Below are positions 8,605-18,242 of a DNA stretch of 64,000 bases, one piece after another; position 1 is the first letter of the stretch; each line of letters opens with the position of its first letter. The DNA is from Candidatus Nitrosotalea okcheonensis. GTDB lineage: Archaea; Thermoproteota; Nitrososphaeria; Nitrososphaerales; Nitrosopumilaceae. Under the pieces are notes generated by a model that had not been told where the DNA came from, did not search any database, and worked only from the letters and a program-made list of their open reading frames with translations. Location: NCBI RefSeq assembly GCF_900177045.1, contig NZ_LT841358.1:327073-391072 (forward strand), given 5' to 3'. The position numbers and the translations under genes were made by a program.

Positions 8605-9317
8605 CCGTAAATTGCATCTCTGAATGGGCCTGCGTCTTGTTCTGTCTGTTTCAAGTTTTGTTCTATGCCTTCCGCTTCACTGAGCAATAACTTGAGGTTA
8701 CATGATGCTCCTGGGACAAGTTTTGTCATTGCCATGCAAATCTCAGCGCCTGCTCGAAAATCAGGCCCTGATTCTTTTGCCTTGCACAATAATACTATGA
8801 CATTGATTTTCGCTATGGAGCCTTCGTTTAATAAAATTCCTGGAATTCCTGGTATGGTTCCATTCTTTAATATTGGTATGTCCGCATCACGTAATTTTTT
8901 CTTTGCATCTTCAGTACTGCCAACCCCTATCACAACCGGTGTTTCATCATCGCTTTTGATTGCTGAACTACTTATGATGAAAGAACACTTGTGATCGCTT
9001 GCCCACTTTAGCATGACTCGTGCTACATCACGATGAATGGATTCGTGGGGAGTAAGGTATGATGAAAAGACTGCTACCTTGAGATCTTTGTTGACTAAAA
9101 TCCGGGCAGGAAAATTTGGTATCTCATCCCTTACAATGCTAATTGGCGGGAAAAGATCAGAGTCAAGTACACCCGCCAATTCAAATTGAGATGTTGTGTT
9201 GACAAGTGACTCTGTTGCAATGGCATTTGCTAAACCCGTGTATGGAAAACCATCTATGAAATAGCCTTCCTTTATATCAATTGAAATGATTTCTCTAATG
9301 TATACCTCGTTTCCCAT
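8601..9317 (-). CDS. PAC2-family protein (proteasome-assembly-chaperone-like)
   Basis: Matches the archaeal PAC2/DUF75 family: the N-terminal GYFIDGFPYTGLANAIA segment, the LDSDLFPPISIVRDEIPNFPAR region and the C-terminal GPDFRAGAEICMAM helix are characteristic. Relatives in eukaryotes (PAC2) assist 20S proteasome assembly; archaeal members are often near ATP-grasp or proteasome genes, and their exact role is unsettled. The length of 238 aa is normal. The ATG coincides with the predicted transcription start from the bidirectional TATA at 9339-9349. Confidence 0.8.
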   Translation of the reverse strand: MGNEVYIREIISIDIKEGYFIDGFPYTGLANAIATESLVNTTSQFELAGVLDSDLFPPISIVRDEIPNFPARILVNKDLKVAVFSSYLTPHESIHRDVARVMLKWASDHKCSFIISSSAIKSDDETPVVIGVGSTEDAKKKLRDADIPILKNGTIPGIPGILLNEGSIAKINVIVLLCKAKESGPDFRAGAEICMAMTKLVPGASCNLKLLLSEAEGIEQNLKQTEQDAGPFRDAIYG

Positions 9318-9338
9318 GATGTGATTATTGGATATGGC

Positions 9339-9349
9339 GTTTTAAATAT
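9339..9349. promoter_or_regulatory. Bidirectional TATA element
   Basis: The sequence gttttaaatat is nearly symmetric and lies midway between two divergent genes. It is centred about 26 bases upstream of the minus-strand ATG at 9317 (leaderless) and would give a + strand start near 9371, about 15 bases before the ATG at 9386. This argues against the earlier ATG at 9362 for the + strand gene. Confidence 0.5.
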
Positions 9350-9385
9350 GGATATCGTTTTATGTGCCCAAAACGGTTTATACTT

Positions 9386-9631
9386 ATGGAAACACTCTAC
9401 ATACTCATTAATTGTGATCTAGGTTCTGAAGTAGATATAATCAATGAGCTTGCAAAAATTTCAGAAGTAAAAGAGGTCAGAGGTACGTATGGGATCTATG
9501 ATATTTTTGTAAAACTACAGGCTGATTCAGGCTCTACACTGGAAGCCCTAATTACACACAAGATACGAAGACTCCCAAAAGTTCGTTCCACTGTGACATT
9601 GACTCCGATCCTTTCCCAGGGTGGGCGTTAA
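9386..9631 (+). CDS. Stand-alone Lrp/AsnC ligand-binding (RAM) domain protein
   Basis: An 81-residue protein made only of the RAM/ACT-like effector domain of Lrp regulators: β-strand (TLYILINCDLG), helix with EVDIINELAKI, then VKEVRGTYGIYDIFVKL and a second helix plus strand. There is no helix-turn-helix, so it probably modulates a partner regulator or senses amino acids on its own. An in-frame ATG at 9362 exists but lies upstream of the predicted transcript start. cysS begins 8 bases after the stop, so the pair is likely an operon. Confidence 0.8.
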   Translation: METLYILINCDLGSEVDIINELAKISEVKEVRGTYGIYDIFVKLQADSGSTLEALITHKIRRLPKVRSTVTLTPILSQGGR

Positions 9632-9639
9632 GTCAAAAA

Positions 9640-10821
9640 ATGCTCAAACTTTACAATTCTTTTTCTTTATCTAAAGAAGACTTTGTTCCGTTTGAAAAAA
9701 ATCTTGTAAAGATGTTCATTTGTGGTCCTACTGTATACGACTATACACATCTTGGGCACGCAAGAATTTTTTTAGTATATGATCTCCTGTGTAGGTGTCT
9801 GAATGATCAAGGATTCAAAACCGATGTTCTTGTGAACTTGACTGACATTAATCAAAATGTCTTTGATAAAGCAAAAGAAAATTTGACAACTTACAAAGAT
9901 GTGGCAAAGTTTTATGCATCTGCATTTGTAGTAACGCTGCAGTCACTTGGCATACAAAGTGTAAATAAACTTGCATATGTGTCTGATTATGTTTCAAGTA
10001 TGGAGGTGCAGATAAGAAAATTACTGCAAAAAAAGATTGCATATATGGCACATGGAAATGTATACCTTGATGTCTCCCAAGCACAAAACTATGGGAAGAT
10101 TTCACAGCAGACACGAGACCAGCTAAACCTACACAGATTGGATATTGGCCCTGGCAAGAAAAACCAAGAAGATGTCATGCTATGGAACTGTACTGACTAT
10201 TTTGATTTCTCATGGGAAAGTGAATTCGGAAAGGGTGTTCCATGGTGGCATATGCAAGATACTGCCGTTGCGGTAGAAAATTTTGGCGACAATTATGATA
10301 TTCATGGAGGTGCACGGGAATTGATATATCCGCATCATGAGGCACATCTGGCACAATACCAGCTTTTGTCCGGTTCAAAACAACCAGTCAAAGCATGGGT
10401 ACATGTGGGCCTTGTTTTATCTGGAGGGGAAAAGATGTCCAAATCTCTAGGAAATGTTGTTTGGGTACAGGACCTGATCAAAAAATATGACTCTGATCTT
10501 ATACGGCTGTATATTCTCTCAAAACATTATCGTGACGACATGAATTTTTCTGAAAATGATTTGGTGATGAACAAATCATTGCTTGACTTGATTCGCCTAA
10601 CTGCACTTCGAGTCTCAGATACCACACATGACACCATATCAAATCTGATACATGATTTTATGGAATCATTAAATGACGATCTTGATTCACCCACAGCTCT
10701 TGCAAAATTGGAAAAAATATGCATCAAAGTAAAAAATGGAAAGAGTATCACTCAAATTGATTTTAACCGCCTGTGTAAAGTACTTGGTATAAAATATGAT
10801 TCAACAAATCGAGTTCAATGA
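9640..10821 (+). CDS. cysS: Cysteinyl-tRNA synthetase, short divergent form
   Basis: Class I synthetase charging tRNA-Cys. The HIGH motif appears as HLGH in CGPTVYDYTHLGHAR (~28-43), and KMSKS is intact in GGEKMSKSLGN. At 393 residues it is shorter than the usual ~460. In bacterial CysRS four residues bind the zinc that selects cysteine; here the first Cys (ICGPT) and the PHHE region are kept, but the second Cys, normally in WHxECS, is Asp (WHMQDTA). The gene follows the Lrp-like domain gene by 8 bases and overlaps the downstream GNAT gene by 26 bases. Confidence 0.9.
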   Translation: MLKLYNSFSLSKEDFVPFEKNLVKMFICGPTVYDYTHLGHARIFLVYDLLCRCLNDQGFKTDVLVNLTDINQNVFDKAKENLTTYKDVAKFYASAFVVTLQSLGIQSVNKLAYVSDYVSSMEVQIRKLLQKKIAYMAHGNVYLDVSQAQNYGKISQQTRDQLNLHRLDIGPGKKNQEDVMLWNCTDYFDFSWESEFGKGVPWWHMQDTAVAVENFGDNYDIHGGARELIYPHHEAHLAQYQLLSGSKQPVKAWVHVGLVLSGGEKMSKSLGNVVWVQDLIKKYDSDLIRLYILSKHYRDDMNFSENDLVMNKSLLDLIRLTALRVSDTTHDTISNLIHDFMESLNDDLDSPTALAKLEKICIKVKNGKSITQIDFNRLCKVLGIKYDSTNRVQ

Positions 10822-11491
10822 CCTTGGCTTTACTGGATTATGGAGTAACGCCACAAAACTTGAATGCGGGACACTTTTTTTAAATCAAAACCTTGCAGAT
10901 GATGTTTTTTTTGATAAACTTGCTGGCATTACATGTACCAGTGAAGACATGATTGATGAATCAATAACATATTTTCAGAAGAACCACTCTGTACCATGTA
11001 TTTACTCATTGCAATATCCAGAGCTTGATTGCCTGCTTGAAAAAAAAGGATTTGTACGCTACGACATACAACACGTTCTCAAAAGAACACGGCCTTCAAA
11101 GAAAATAAATGCTATGAAAATCACACATGATGATATTGGTCTGTGGACCAGAATTTTTTGTGAGGCGTATGATTGCCTTGATTGGTCAAGCCAAGTGGCA
11201 TCTATACTAGAAAACACACTTGATTCTGTGGACTATGTGGTGGATGAATCTAGAGTCTCATGCATGGCTTTGTATGAAAAAAATTCTATCTTGGGATTGT
11301 ACTGTCTTGGCACTTTGCCATCTAAGAGATATCGTGGTGCTGCCACTTCCTTGATTGATTTTGCTTCGTACCATGCAGATTCCAAAAACCTGACCTTAAT
11401 TCTGGAAACATATGAAAAAGACAATCTCTTGGAGTTTTACGCAAAATTAGGGTTTGAGCAAGTCTATTACAAGACAGTCTACACTATTTGA
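10796..11491 (+). CDS. GNAT-family N-acetyltransferase
   Basis: The C-terminal half (~105-231) is a GNAT fold with the acetyl-CoA loop as LPSKRYRGAATSLIDFA (R/QxxGxG/A pattern) and the terminal LEFYAKLGFEQV strand-helix typical of the family. The N-terminal ~100 residues look like a decayed second GNAT repeat (…GFVRYDIQHVLKR…). Substrate unknown. Its start lies 26 bases inside cysS, so it is translationally coupled to the synthetase, and it converges on the deoxyhypusine synthase gene with an 8-base overlap. Confidence 0.8.
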   Translation: MIQQIEFNDLGFTGLWSNATKLECGTLFLNQNLADDVFFDKLAGITCTSEDMIDESITYFQKNHSVPCIYSLQYPELDCLLEKKGFVRYDIQHVLKRTRPSKKINAMKITHDDIGLWTRIFCEAYDCLDWSSQVASILENTLDSVDYVVDESRVSCMALYEKNSILGLYCLGTLPSKRYRGAATSLIDFASYHADSKNLTLILETYEKDNLLEFYAKLGFEQVYYKTVYTI

Positions 11492-12422
11492 GTTTGGTAA
11501 GCAGGGCAGAATAGAGAAATGGCAAGATTGTTGTGGCTTCTGCATGAATTGTAGTCTGCTTGGCATTCTTTGTAACCTTGCCCCATGATATTGCTTCTCT
11601 GACAAGTGCACCACTCAAACTTCCGTCAAACTCCTGAGCAGTTGTTATGTATACTGCATAGTCCAATCCGTCTCTGTACTGATTCCACCACAAGGTGTGA
11701 TGTTTTGATATTCCGCCACCTATCATTAATGCGCCTGATTTTTTTGCCTTGAATATTAATCCAGATAATAAATCTCCATCTGAGGTAACGTTTAATCTGA
11801 AATCATTATGACTTTGTGAAAACATCCAGATTTGGCTTCCAACTGCGCCATCCATTATTCCTGGAACAATCACTGGAATTTTATTTTTATTTGCCCAATA
11901 AAGGAATGAATCCTCTCCCAAATTCTCTCCTATCATCTTTGTCACATCATAAGTTGACATTTCTTTTTTGCCTTCATTGTAGGCCTTTTGCAGAAAAGAC
12001 TGCATTTTTTCTTCAATCAATGGTCCATAGCTTTTCAATGGAACCAAAACATTTCCCAATCGGTGGATCTCTTCCTCCAAAAGTTCACTGTCATCCATGG
12101 TAAATGATCCTTCCAAATAATCAGAATAATGCCTTGCAATATCGTGATCCAAAGCGCCACATGTGGTTATTACTATGTCACACATCTTGTTTTTTACCAT
12201 GTCAGTTATCACCCCTCTTAGGCCGGTTGAAACAATTGCCCCAACAAACGACATGAATTTTAAACAATCCTTGTCCTCAATCATGGCGGTCAGAATGTTG
12301 AGACCATCAACAAGATTTTTTGACTCAAATCCTCCTGACTTTGACATTTGATCAAATATTGAATCAATGGTGTCACCTTTTTTGATGCAAATATCTTTGA
12401 CTGGTTTGCCTGGTTCTATCAT
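11484..12422 (-). CDS. dys: Deoxyhypusine synthase
   Basis: Transfers a butylamine moiety from spermidine (or an archaeal equivalent substrate) to a lysine of aIF5A. Family blocks are clear: TTCGALDHDIAR at 86-97, GGGISKHH at 235-242 (spermidine-binding His pair), NAD-site strand DYAVYITTAQEFDGS, and the catalytic lysine in SWGK (K282). Length 312 is normal for archaeal enzymes. The minus-strand promoter ggctataaaatc (~12440-12451, + strand reading) gives a leaderless ATG. A second, diverged paralogue is encoded at 39.2 kb. Confidence 0.92.
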   Translation of the reverse strand: MIEPGKPVKDICIKKGDTIDSIFDQMSKSGGFESKNLVDGLNILTAMIEDKDCLKFMSFVGAIVSTGLRGVITDMVKNKMCDIVITTCGALDHDIARHYSDYLEGSFTMDDSELLEEEIHRLGNVLVPLKSYGPLIEEKMQSFLQKAYNEGKKEMSTYDVTKMIGENLGEDSFLYWANKNKIPVIVPGIMDGAVGSQIWMFSQSHNDFRLNVTSDGDLLSGLIFKAKKSGALMIGGGISKHHTLWWNQYRDGLDYAVYITTAQEFDGSLSGALVREAISWGKVTKNAKQTTIHAEATTILPFLYSALLTKLK

Positions 12423-12508
12423 GAAACATAAATTGGTTCCGGGCTATAAAATCCTCTGTTCTCGATCACAAGTAATTAATATGATGGATTATTTGGTATC
12501 TATCGAAG

Positions 12509-13576
12509 TTGGGTAAGAAAATAAAGATTGCAATAGCTGGTGTTGGTAATTGTGCTTCTGCAATTATTCAAGGTGGAAAATATTACACTCAAAATACTCA
12601 TGATACTATAGGTCTGACAGCTTTTAACATTGGGGGATATGAGCCAGGAGATATTGAAGTGGTGGCAGCATTTGATGTGGCAGATACCAAAGTAGGAAAA
12701 GATGTGTCTGAGGCAATCTATGCAAGACCCAACAATACGATTACCGTAGCAGAAGTGCCTCACATGGGTATAACTGTACAGAAAGGTCCTACTCTGGATG
12801 GAGTAGGTAGACATTTGAGCCGAATTGTCACTGTTTCTCAAGAGCCTGATGTTAACGTCAAAAAGGTTCTCCAAGATAGCGGAGCAGAAATGCTTGTAAA
12901 TTATCTACCTGTGGGAAGCACCAATGCGGTAAAACACTATGCCAGTCAAGCACTTGAGGCAGGAGTGGGATTTCTTAATGCAATTCCTGTGTTTATCGCA
13001 TCAGAGCCAAAATGGCAACAGGCGTTTGCTGACAAAAAGATCCCTCTTGCAGGTGACGATGTAATGAGTCAGCTTGGTGCCACGGTTGTTCACAAGACAC
13101 TTGTAAAACTCTTTGTAGACAGAGGTGTTCAGATTGATGGAACATATCAGCTAAACATTGGTGGTGATATGGATTTTTACAACATGCTTGATGAGGAAAG
13201 ACTTGAAGACAAGAGAATCAGCAAGACTAGCGCGGTCAAGGCAATGGCAGACTATGACATCCCAATGAGAATTGGTCCTAGTGATTATGTTGACTTTATT
13301 GATAATGAAAAGATCTGTTACATCAACTTGGAGGGGAAATATTTCGGAAAGATCCCAGTCAAGTTAGATCTCAAGCTAAAAGTAATTGATGCATACAATA
13401 GCGCAGGAATAATGATCGATGCAATTAGAGGACTAAAGATTGCGCTTGACAGAAAATTGTATGGGCCAATGACAAGCATATCGTCTTATTGCTTCAAACA
13501 TCCTCCAGTCCAGATGCCATATAATGAGGCAAAGAAGGCATTTGGAGAGTTTGTAGAAGGCAAGCGCAATAACTAA
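12509..13576 (+). CDS. ino1: L-myo-inositol-1-phosphate synthase
   Basis: Converts glucose-6-phosphate to inositol-1-phosphate, the head-group precursor for archaeal inositol phospholipids. The N-terminal NAD-binding motif is AGVGNCAS, with further signatures NYLPVGS, GDDVMSQLGATVVHKTL and LNIGGDMDFYNM. The 355-residue length matches the short archaeal/actinobacterial class. It starts with TTG; TATA-like taattaatatg lies at ~12472-12482. A CDP-alcohol phosphatidyltransferase that could use the product is encoded at 40.7 kb. Confidence 0.93.
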   Translation: MGKKIKIAIAGVGNCASAIIQGGKYYTQNTHDTIGLTAFNIGGYEPGDIEVVAAFDVADTKVGKDVSEAIYARPNNTITVAEVPHMGITVQKGPTLDGVGRHLSRIVTVSQEPDVNVKKVLQDSGAEMLVNYLPVGSTNAVKHYASQALEAGVGFLNAIPVFIASEPKWQQAFADKKIPLAGDDVMSQLGATVVHKTLVKLFVDRGVQIDGTYQLNIGGDMDFYNMLDEERLEDKRISKTSAVKAMADYDIPMRIGPSDYVDFIDNEKICYINLEGKYFGKIPVKLDLKLKVIDAYNSAGIMIDAIRGLKIALDRKLYGPMTSISSYCFKHPPVQMPYNEAKKAFGEFVEGKRNN

Positions 13577-13659
13577 GATCTCACATTATAATTTTTATTC
13601 AGCAGCTCAAGGAAACTTGTCAATAATCGGTTATCTCGGTTCAGGCATTATCGGATACA

Positions 13660-16600
13660 TTGGTCCATATACGTAAACTAGAGATATTTGGGTTCAAGTC
13701 ATTTGGATACAAAAACACACTAGTGAACTTTGAGCAAGGATTGGTTGCGATCTCTGGCGCAAATGGGTCTGGGAAAAGTAACATACTTGATGCCATCTCA
13801 TTTTCACTTGGGGAAAACTCGCCCAAAGTTATGAGAGTAGACAAACTTCGTTCATTATTGCACGATGTAGATAATGCAAAACATGGGGCCAAGATTGCAC
13901 GTGTAAGTTGTCACTTTGACAACTCTGATAGGAAGATTCCGGTAGACTCCAATACTGTGACAATTACTAGGGAAATGGATGAAAATGGCGAAAATATTTA
14001 TTATTTAAATCAAAAAAAGGTACTCCGAAACCATGTTCTAGACATACTTGAGGTAGCCAACTGTGGTATTCACAAGCTCAACATTGTCCAGCAGGGAACA
14101 ATCACTAGAATATCAGAGTTTAATGCAGAGGAAAGGCGAAAGATAATTGAGGATATAATTGGTCTTGCATACTTTGACGAAAAAAAGGTTGAATCACTAA
14201 AGCAACTTGATGAGGCAGACAGGCGACTGGAGATTGCGCTTGCCAGAATGGATGAGATAAAAAAGCGCATTGATGAGTTGGAACTTGAGAGAAACAACCA
14301 GCTCAGATTTGATATTCTTGACAGGGAACTAAAGCGATTCTACGCAATCCAGTCTTCTAATAAGCTAAGGGACATCGAGTCTAACAAAATCTCAAAAGAA
14401 AGAAACCTAAATGCCATCCAATCCGAGTCTAAAAAATTTGATGAGCAGCGTGGCCAGATTCGTGATGAAATAAAAAAACTTGAAGAAGAAAAACAAAAGT
14501 TCATGGATGAAGTAAATGTGTACAACCAGACAAAAGCAACAATTGATTCGGAAATTGCAGCGGCCATGCACCAATTTGAATCTGCAAACAGCAAACTTGC
14601 GACTAATGCAAGAAGACTATCACAAATAGATTCCAGGCTTCCTGAAATCCAGTCAGATCTTGCAACATTGAATGAAAAACGTTCCTTGTTGGAAAATCAA
14701 ATCGCTGAACTGAAAAATTCTATTGGTATCATCAATGAAACCCGAAAGTCTACAAATGCTGATCTTGCATCTGTTGACTCTGAAATAAGTCAAGTGTTAA
14801 AACAACAATCTCAGATTGCCACAAACAAATTACGAGTTGATGAAACTGTACAAAAACTCACAGATCAACTAAACGAAACAAAACTTGCATTGTCAAAGTT
14901 TGAGCAAGAGCGAGTAGACATTCAAAATAAGATGGAACAAAACTCATTGAAGATAAAATCAATACTTGACGAGAAGGAATACCTCTTAGATCTTGAAAGA
15001 AGACTGAGACGAGTAAGATCTGGGCATGAGTCCATGATCAATGATCTAAAATCAAGACTTGGGAACCTTCGTGAGAGACGAGTGAAAATAGAAAAAGATA
15101 TTGAGGAAACTGCGATAATTTTTGAAAAGGCAAGCAAAGCTGCCGCACAATATGAAGCAAAGATCAAAGTAGTAAAAGAAGTAATGCATGAAGATTACTC
15201 TATTGCAAAACTCAAAGAAGACTCTAGGAGGCTTGGAATTCAAGGCCTCGTATTTGAAATTTTGACGTGGGATAAACAATATGAAAGGCCATTGCTTGCA
15301 GTTGGCTCGGACTGGCTCAAGGGGTTGGTTGTAAATGATTTTGCAACATTGCTTGGGCTTGCTGAATTTGCACAAGAGAAAAAATTACCGAAGATACGAA
15401 TAATTCCACTAGATGCTATATCTGACACTAGAATATCTATCAACAAGGAGGGTGGGGTTCTTGGGGTCTTGTCTGAATTTGTACAATGCAACGAAAAATT
15501 TGAATCGCTAAAAAATTTTATCTTTGGAAATATTGTGCTGGTTGACTCTAAGAACAAGGCGTACGAGTTGTCTAAAAAAGGCTACAGAGCAGTGACAATT
15601 GATGGGCAGTTCTTTGAAGCAGATGCAAATGCTGTCGTAGTTGATGTAAACTCCAAGGTTTCCCATCTGACAAAAATTATTTTATTGAGTACATCAGTAG
15701 ACGGACTGGTACAATCACTTGAACTTTTGAGGAAGTTTATCCAAAACAAAAAGGGTCAACTAAAAAAACTTGAGAGAATTGCAGACAGTCTTGAAAATCG
15801 ATATAATTCTTCCGAGACTGGCTTGGCAAACGTTAGTCTTGACCTTACAAACATCAAGGCAAAACTAAAAAACTTGGGCATGTCAGAAGATCAACTGACC
15901 TCAAGAATTTCGCAATTGAGAAAAAGAGAGGAGAGCGTCTTACTCAACATGTCAAAACTGCAATCTTATGAATCATCATTGGATGAACGCATATCGTTGA
16001 CTCGAGAAAACTATGCCGATGAAGGCCAAGCAAGGGTAGCAAGTCTTTTATCGTCACTGAATGAAAAACGTACAAGCCTGCTGAGCTCACACAGTACTAT
16101 ATCTACCCAGTTTAGGGAGTTGACTGGAAACCTGACTAATCTGGGCAACGAAGAAAACTCATTCAAGGCCAATGTCAGGCTCTTGTCACAAGAACAGTCC
16201 TCGCTAAACCATGAAAAATATGACATTGAGGTCCAGTCAAGAACTCTTGTAAAAGAAAAAGAAAACGCAGAGGCCGTGCTTGTAACATTGAGAGAAAAAG
16301 AACAGCAATTGATTTCAACCTCTGGAACATCTGTATCAACACTAAAAGAATATGACTCTAATCTGAAGGGGCTGTATGAATCTGAAAGGACACTGAGCAA
16401 GGAAGTAAACAGCTTGGAAAGGCAGTCTGATTCCATATCTAGGGATGTTAGGGACTTGATGGAAAACGAGGAAAGAATTCGTAAAACTTTGCAATCATAT
16501 GGATATAGTACACTTTTGGAATCCTTTGATGTTGACAAGATTATTGTTGAACTGGAATCTGAAAAACGAAGTCTATCTGGTTCGCTTAATACTAGGGCTC

Positions 16601-17184
16601 CTGATGCATACGTTGAGATATCAAATGGCTATCGCTCCATGTCGTCACGAAAGAATGAACTTGAAGAAGAAAGAAATTCAATTGTGAAATTTATTGAAGA
16701 AATTGACAAAGGCAAACGCCAAACCTTTTTGGAATCGTACGATAAAGTAGACAAGGATATTCGTGAAATATTTAGCAAGATGACTGGAGGGAATGCATGG
16801 CTTGAAATTCAAAACGAGGATGACATCTTCTCGTCTGGAATATCATACCTTGTACAATTTCCAAACAAGCCAAAAAGAGAATCAACATCAATCAGTGGCG
16901 GAGAAAAAACACTTGCTGCAATCACATTTTTACTAGCACTTCAAAAACTAAAACCATCTCCATTTTATTTGCTTGATGAAGTTGACGCACATCTTGATGC
17001 ATTGAACACTGAAAGACTTGCTACCATACTTGAAGACCGGGCAAAGGGAAGTCAGATGATAATGGTGTCACTAAAAGACTCTGTAGTAAAAAAGGCAACT
17101 CTGATCTATGGTGTCTTTCCAAGAAATGGTGTTTCACATGTTGTTTCACATAGAATTTCCAATATATCAGAAGTGGCAAACTAG
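13660..17184 (+). CDS. smc: Chromosome segregation protein SMC
   Basis: A 1174-residue SMC ATPase. Walker A is GANGSGKS (33-40); long coiled coils flank a central hinge (~525-650); the ABC signature SISGGEK lies near 1077 and Walker B LLDEVDAHLD near 1104-1113. It organises and segregates the chromosome, normally with a ScpA kleisin, which is not adjacent here. The start is TTG, giving the canonical N-terminus MVHIRKLEIFGFKSF. The 3' end overlaps the convergent ABC ATPase gene by 4 bases. Confidence 0.97.
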   Translation: MVHIRKLEIFGFKSFGYKNTLVNFEQGLVAISGANGSGKSNILDAISFSLGENSPKVMRVDKLRSLLHDVDNAKHGAKIARVSCHFDNSDRKIPVDSNTVTITREMDENGENIYYLNQKKVLRNHVLDILEVANCGIHKLNIVQQGTITRISEFNAEERRKIIEDIIGLAYFDEKKVESLKQLDEADRRLEIALARMDEIKKRIDELELERNNQLRFDILDRELKRFYAIQSSNKLRDIESNKISKERNLNAIQSESKKFDEQRGQIRDEIKKLEEEKQKFMDEVNVYNQTKATIDSEIAAAMHQFESANSKLATNARRLSQIDSRLPEIQSDLATLNEKRSLLENQIAELKNSIGIINETRKSTNADLASVDSEISQVLKQQSQIATNKLRVDETVQKLTDQLNETKLALSKFEQERVDIQNKMEQNSLKIKSILDEKEYLLDLERRLRRVRSGHESMINDLKSRLGNLRERRVKIEKDIEETAIIFEKASKAAAQYEAKIKVVKEVMHEDYSIAKLKEDSRRLGIQGLVFEILTWDKQYERPLLAVGSDWLKGLVVNDFATLLGLAEFAQEKKLPKIRIIPLDAISDTRISINKEGGVLGVLSEFVQCNEKFESLKNFIFGNIVLVDSKNKAYELSKKGYRAVTIDGQFFEADANAVVVDVNSKVSHLTKIILLSTSVDGLVQSLELLRKFIQNKKGQLKKLERIADSLENRYNSSETGLANVSLDLTNIKAKLKNLGMSEDQLTSRISQLRKREESVLLNMSKLQSYESSLDERISLTRENYADEGQARVASLLSSLNEKRTSLLSSHSTISTQFRELTGNLTNLGNEENSFKANVRLLSQEQSSLNHEKYDIEVQSRTLVKEKENAEAVLVTLREKEQQLISTSGTSVSTLKEYDSNLKGLYESERTLSKEVNSLERQSDSISRDVRDLMENEERIRKTLQSYGYSTLLESFDVDKIIVELESEKRSLSGSLNTRAPDAYVEISNGYRSMSSRKNELEEERNSIVKFIEEIDKGKRQTFLESYDKVDKDIREIFSKMTGGNAWLEIQNEDDIFSSGISYLVQFPNKPKRESTSISGGEKTLAAITFLLALQKLKPSPFYLLDEVDAHLDALNTERLATILEDRAKGSQMIMVSLKDSVVKKATLIYGVFPRNGVSHVVSHRISNISEVAN

Positions 17185-18146
17185 TTTATCTTGACAAAAC
17201 ATGCCACTTGGCGTGTATCTGAAATTTTTTCAAGATTAGGTTCCTGTTTACATTTTTCTATTGCGTAAGGACACTTTGCCATGAACCTGCAACCTTGATA
17301 CGAATTGACCTCTGTAGACTCTATAATCCGTATCTTTCTATCCTTGTACAAATTGTCAGGATCTGGTTCTGAAACGGAATCTAAGAGTGCTTGAGTGTAT
17401 GGATGGCGTGGAGCAAATAGAACTTCATTGATTGGTCCTGTCTCAACAATTCTTCCGCGATATAAAATTGCAATTCTGTGACCGATGTATCTTGCAGTGG
17501 ACAGATCATGTGTTATGTAAAGAAAAGCAATACCATATTTTTCCTGTAATTCTTTTATGAGCTCAAGTATCCCAATTCTTACTGATACATCAAGCATAGA
17601 AACCGGTTCATCTGCTATGACAAGTTTTGGATTTGTTACAATGGCGCGAGCTATTGCAACTCTTTGACGTTGTCCTCCTGATAACATGTGTGGATATTTT
17701 GACGCAATGTCTTCTACTGGTTCTAGTTTCACCTGACTGAGTGCCTGCAATGCAATGAGGTTTCTTTCTTTCTTGTTCCCAACATTGTGAATTTCAAGAG
17801 ACTCTTTTACTATATCTAAAACCGTCATCCTTGGATTGATTGATGCATATGGGTCTTGGTGAACCATCTGGCAACCAAGCCTTATCTTTTTGAGACTATC
17901 TGCTTGATTTGTTATTTTTTGTCCGGCAAATGTTATGGTACCAGAATCTTGTTTTAACGCTCCAAGTATAATGCGCGCAATAGTGGTCTTGCCTGATCCT
18001 GATTCACCTGCAAGTACAAATGTCTCGGCATTTTTGATTGAAAATGAAATTCCATCTGCTACTCTAATTGTCTCTTTGTCAGTTCCTGTGAATCCTTTTT
18101 TGGTAAAGTATTTTGCCAAATCCTTGACTGAAAGGATCTCTTCCAT
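17181..18146 (-). CDS. Oligopeptide/dipeptide ABC transporter ATPase (DppF/OppF type)
   Basis: ATPase subunit of a peptide-type ABC importer. Walker A is AGESGSGKTT near 57-66, the signature is MLSGGQRQRVAIARA, Walker B is LVIADEPVSMLD, and the C-terminal Opp/Dpp extension with cysteines (GCRFMAKCPYAIEKC) is present, which in some homologues binds an Fe-S cluster or stabilises the tail. No permease or binding-protein gene is nearby. The partner ATPase lies upstream on the same strand but is separated by an opposing gene. The ATG coincides with the predicted transcript start. Confidence 0.9.
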   Translation of the reverse strand: MEEILSVKDLAKYFTKKGFTGTDKETIRVADGISFSIKNAETFVLAGESGSGKTTIARIILGALKQDSGTITFAGQKITNQADSLKKIRLGCQMVHQDPYASINPRMTVLDIVKESLEIHNVGNKKERNLIALQALSQVKLEPVEDIASKYPHMLSGGQRQRVAIARAIVTNPKLVIADEPVSMLDVSVRIGILELIKELQEKYGIAFLYITHDLSTARYIGHRIAILYRGRIVETGPINEVLFAPRHPYTQALLDSVSEPDPDNLYKDRKIRIIESTEVNSYQGCRFMAKCPYAIEKCKQEPNLEKISDTRQVACFVKIN

Positions 18147-18159
18147 TCACTTCCTAATA

Positions 18160-18203
18160 TGATCGCAAATATATCAAGCGATCAATAGGTCAAAACCTGA
18201 TCA
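18160..18203. promoter_or_regulatory. Palindromic operator spanning the dppF TATA box
   Basis: An exact inverted repeat TGATCGC (18160-18166) … GCGATCA (18178-18184) with an 11-base spacer encloses the TATA-like aaatatatc of the minus-strand ATPase promoter, centred 25 bases before that ATG. A further half-like element tgatca occurs at 18198-18203 on the other gene's side. This geometry suits a repressor that blocks TBP binding. Confidence 0.5.
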
Positions 18204-18242
18204 TCGCAAAGTTTTAAAAGGCATAAGATATGAGAGAAATTC

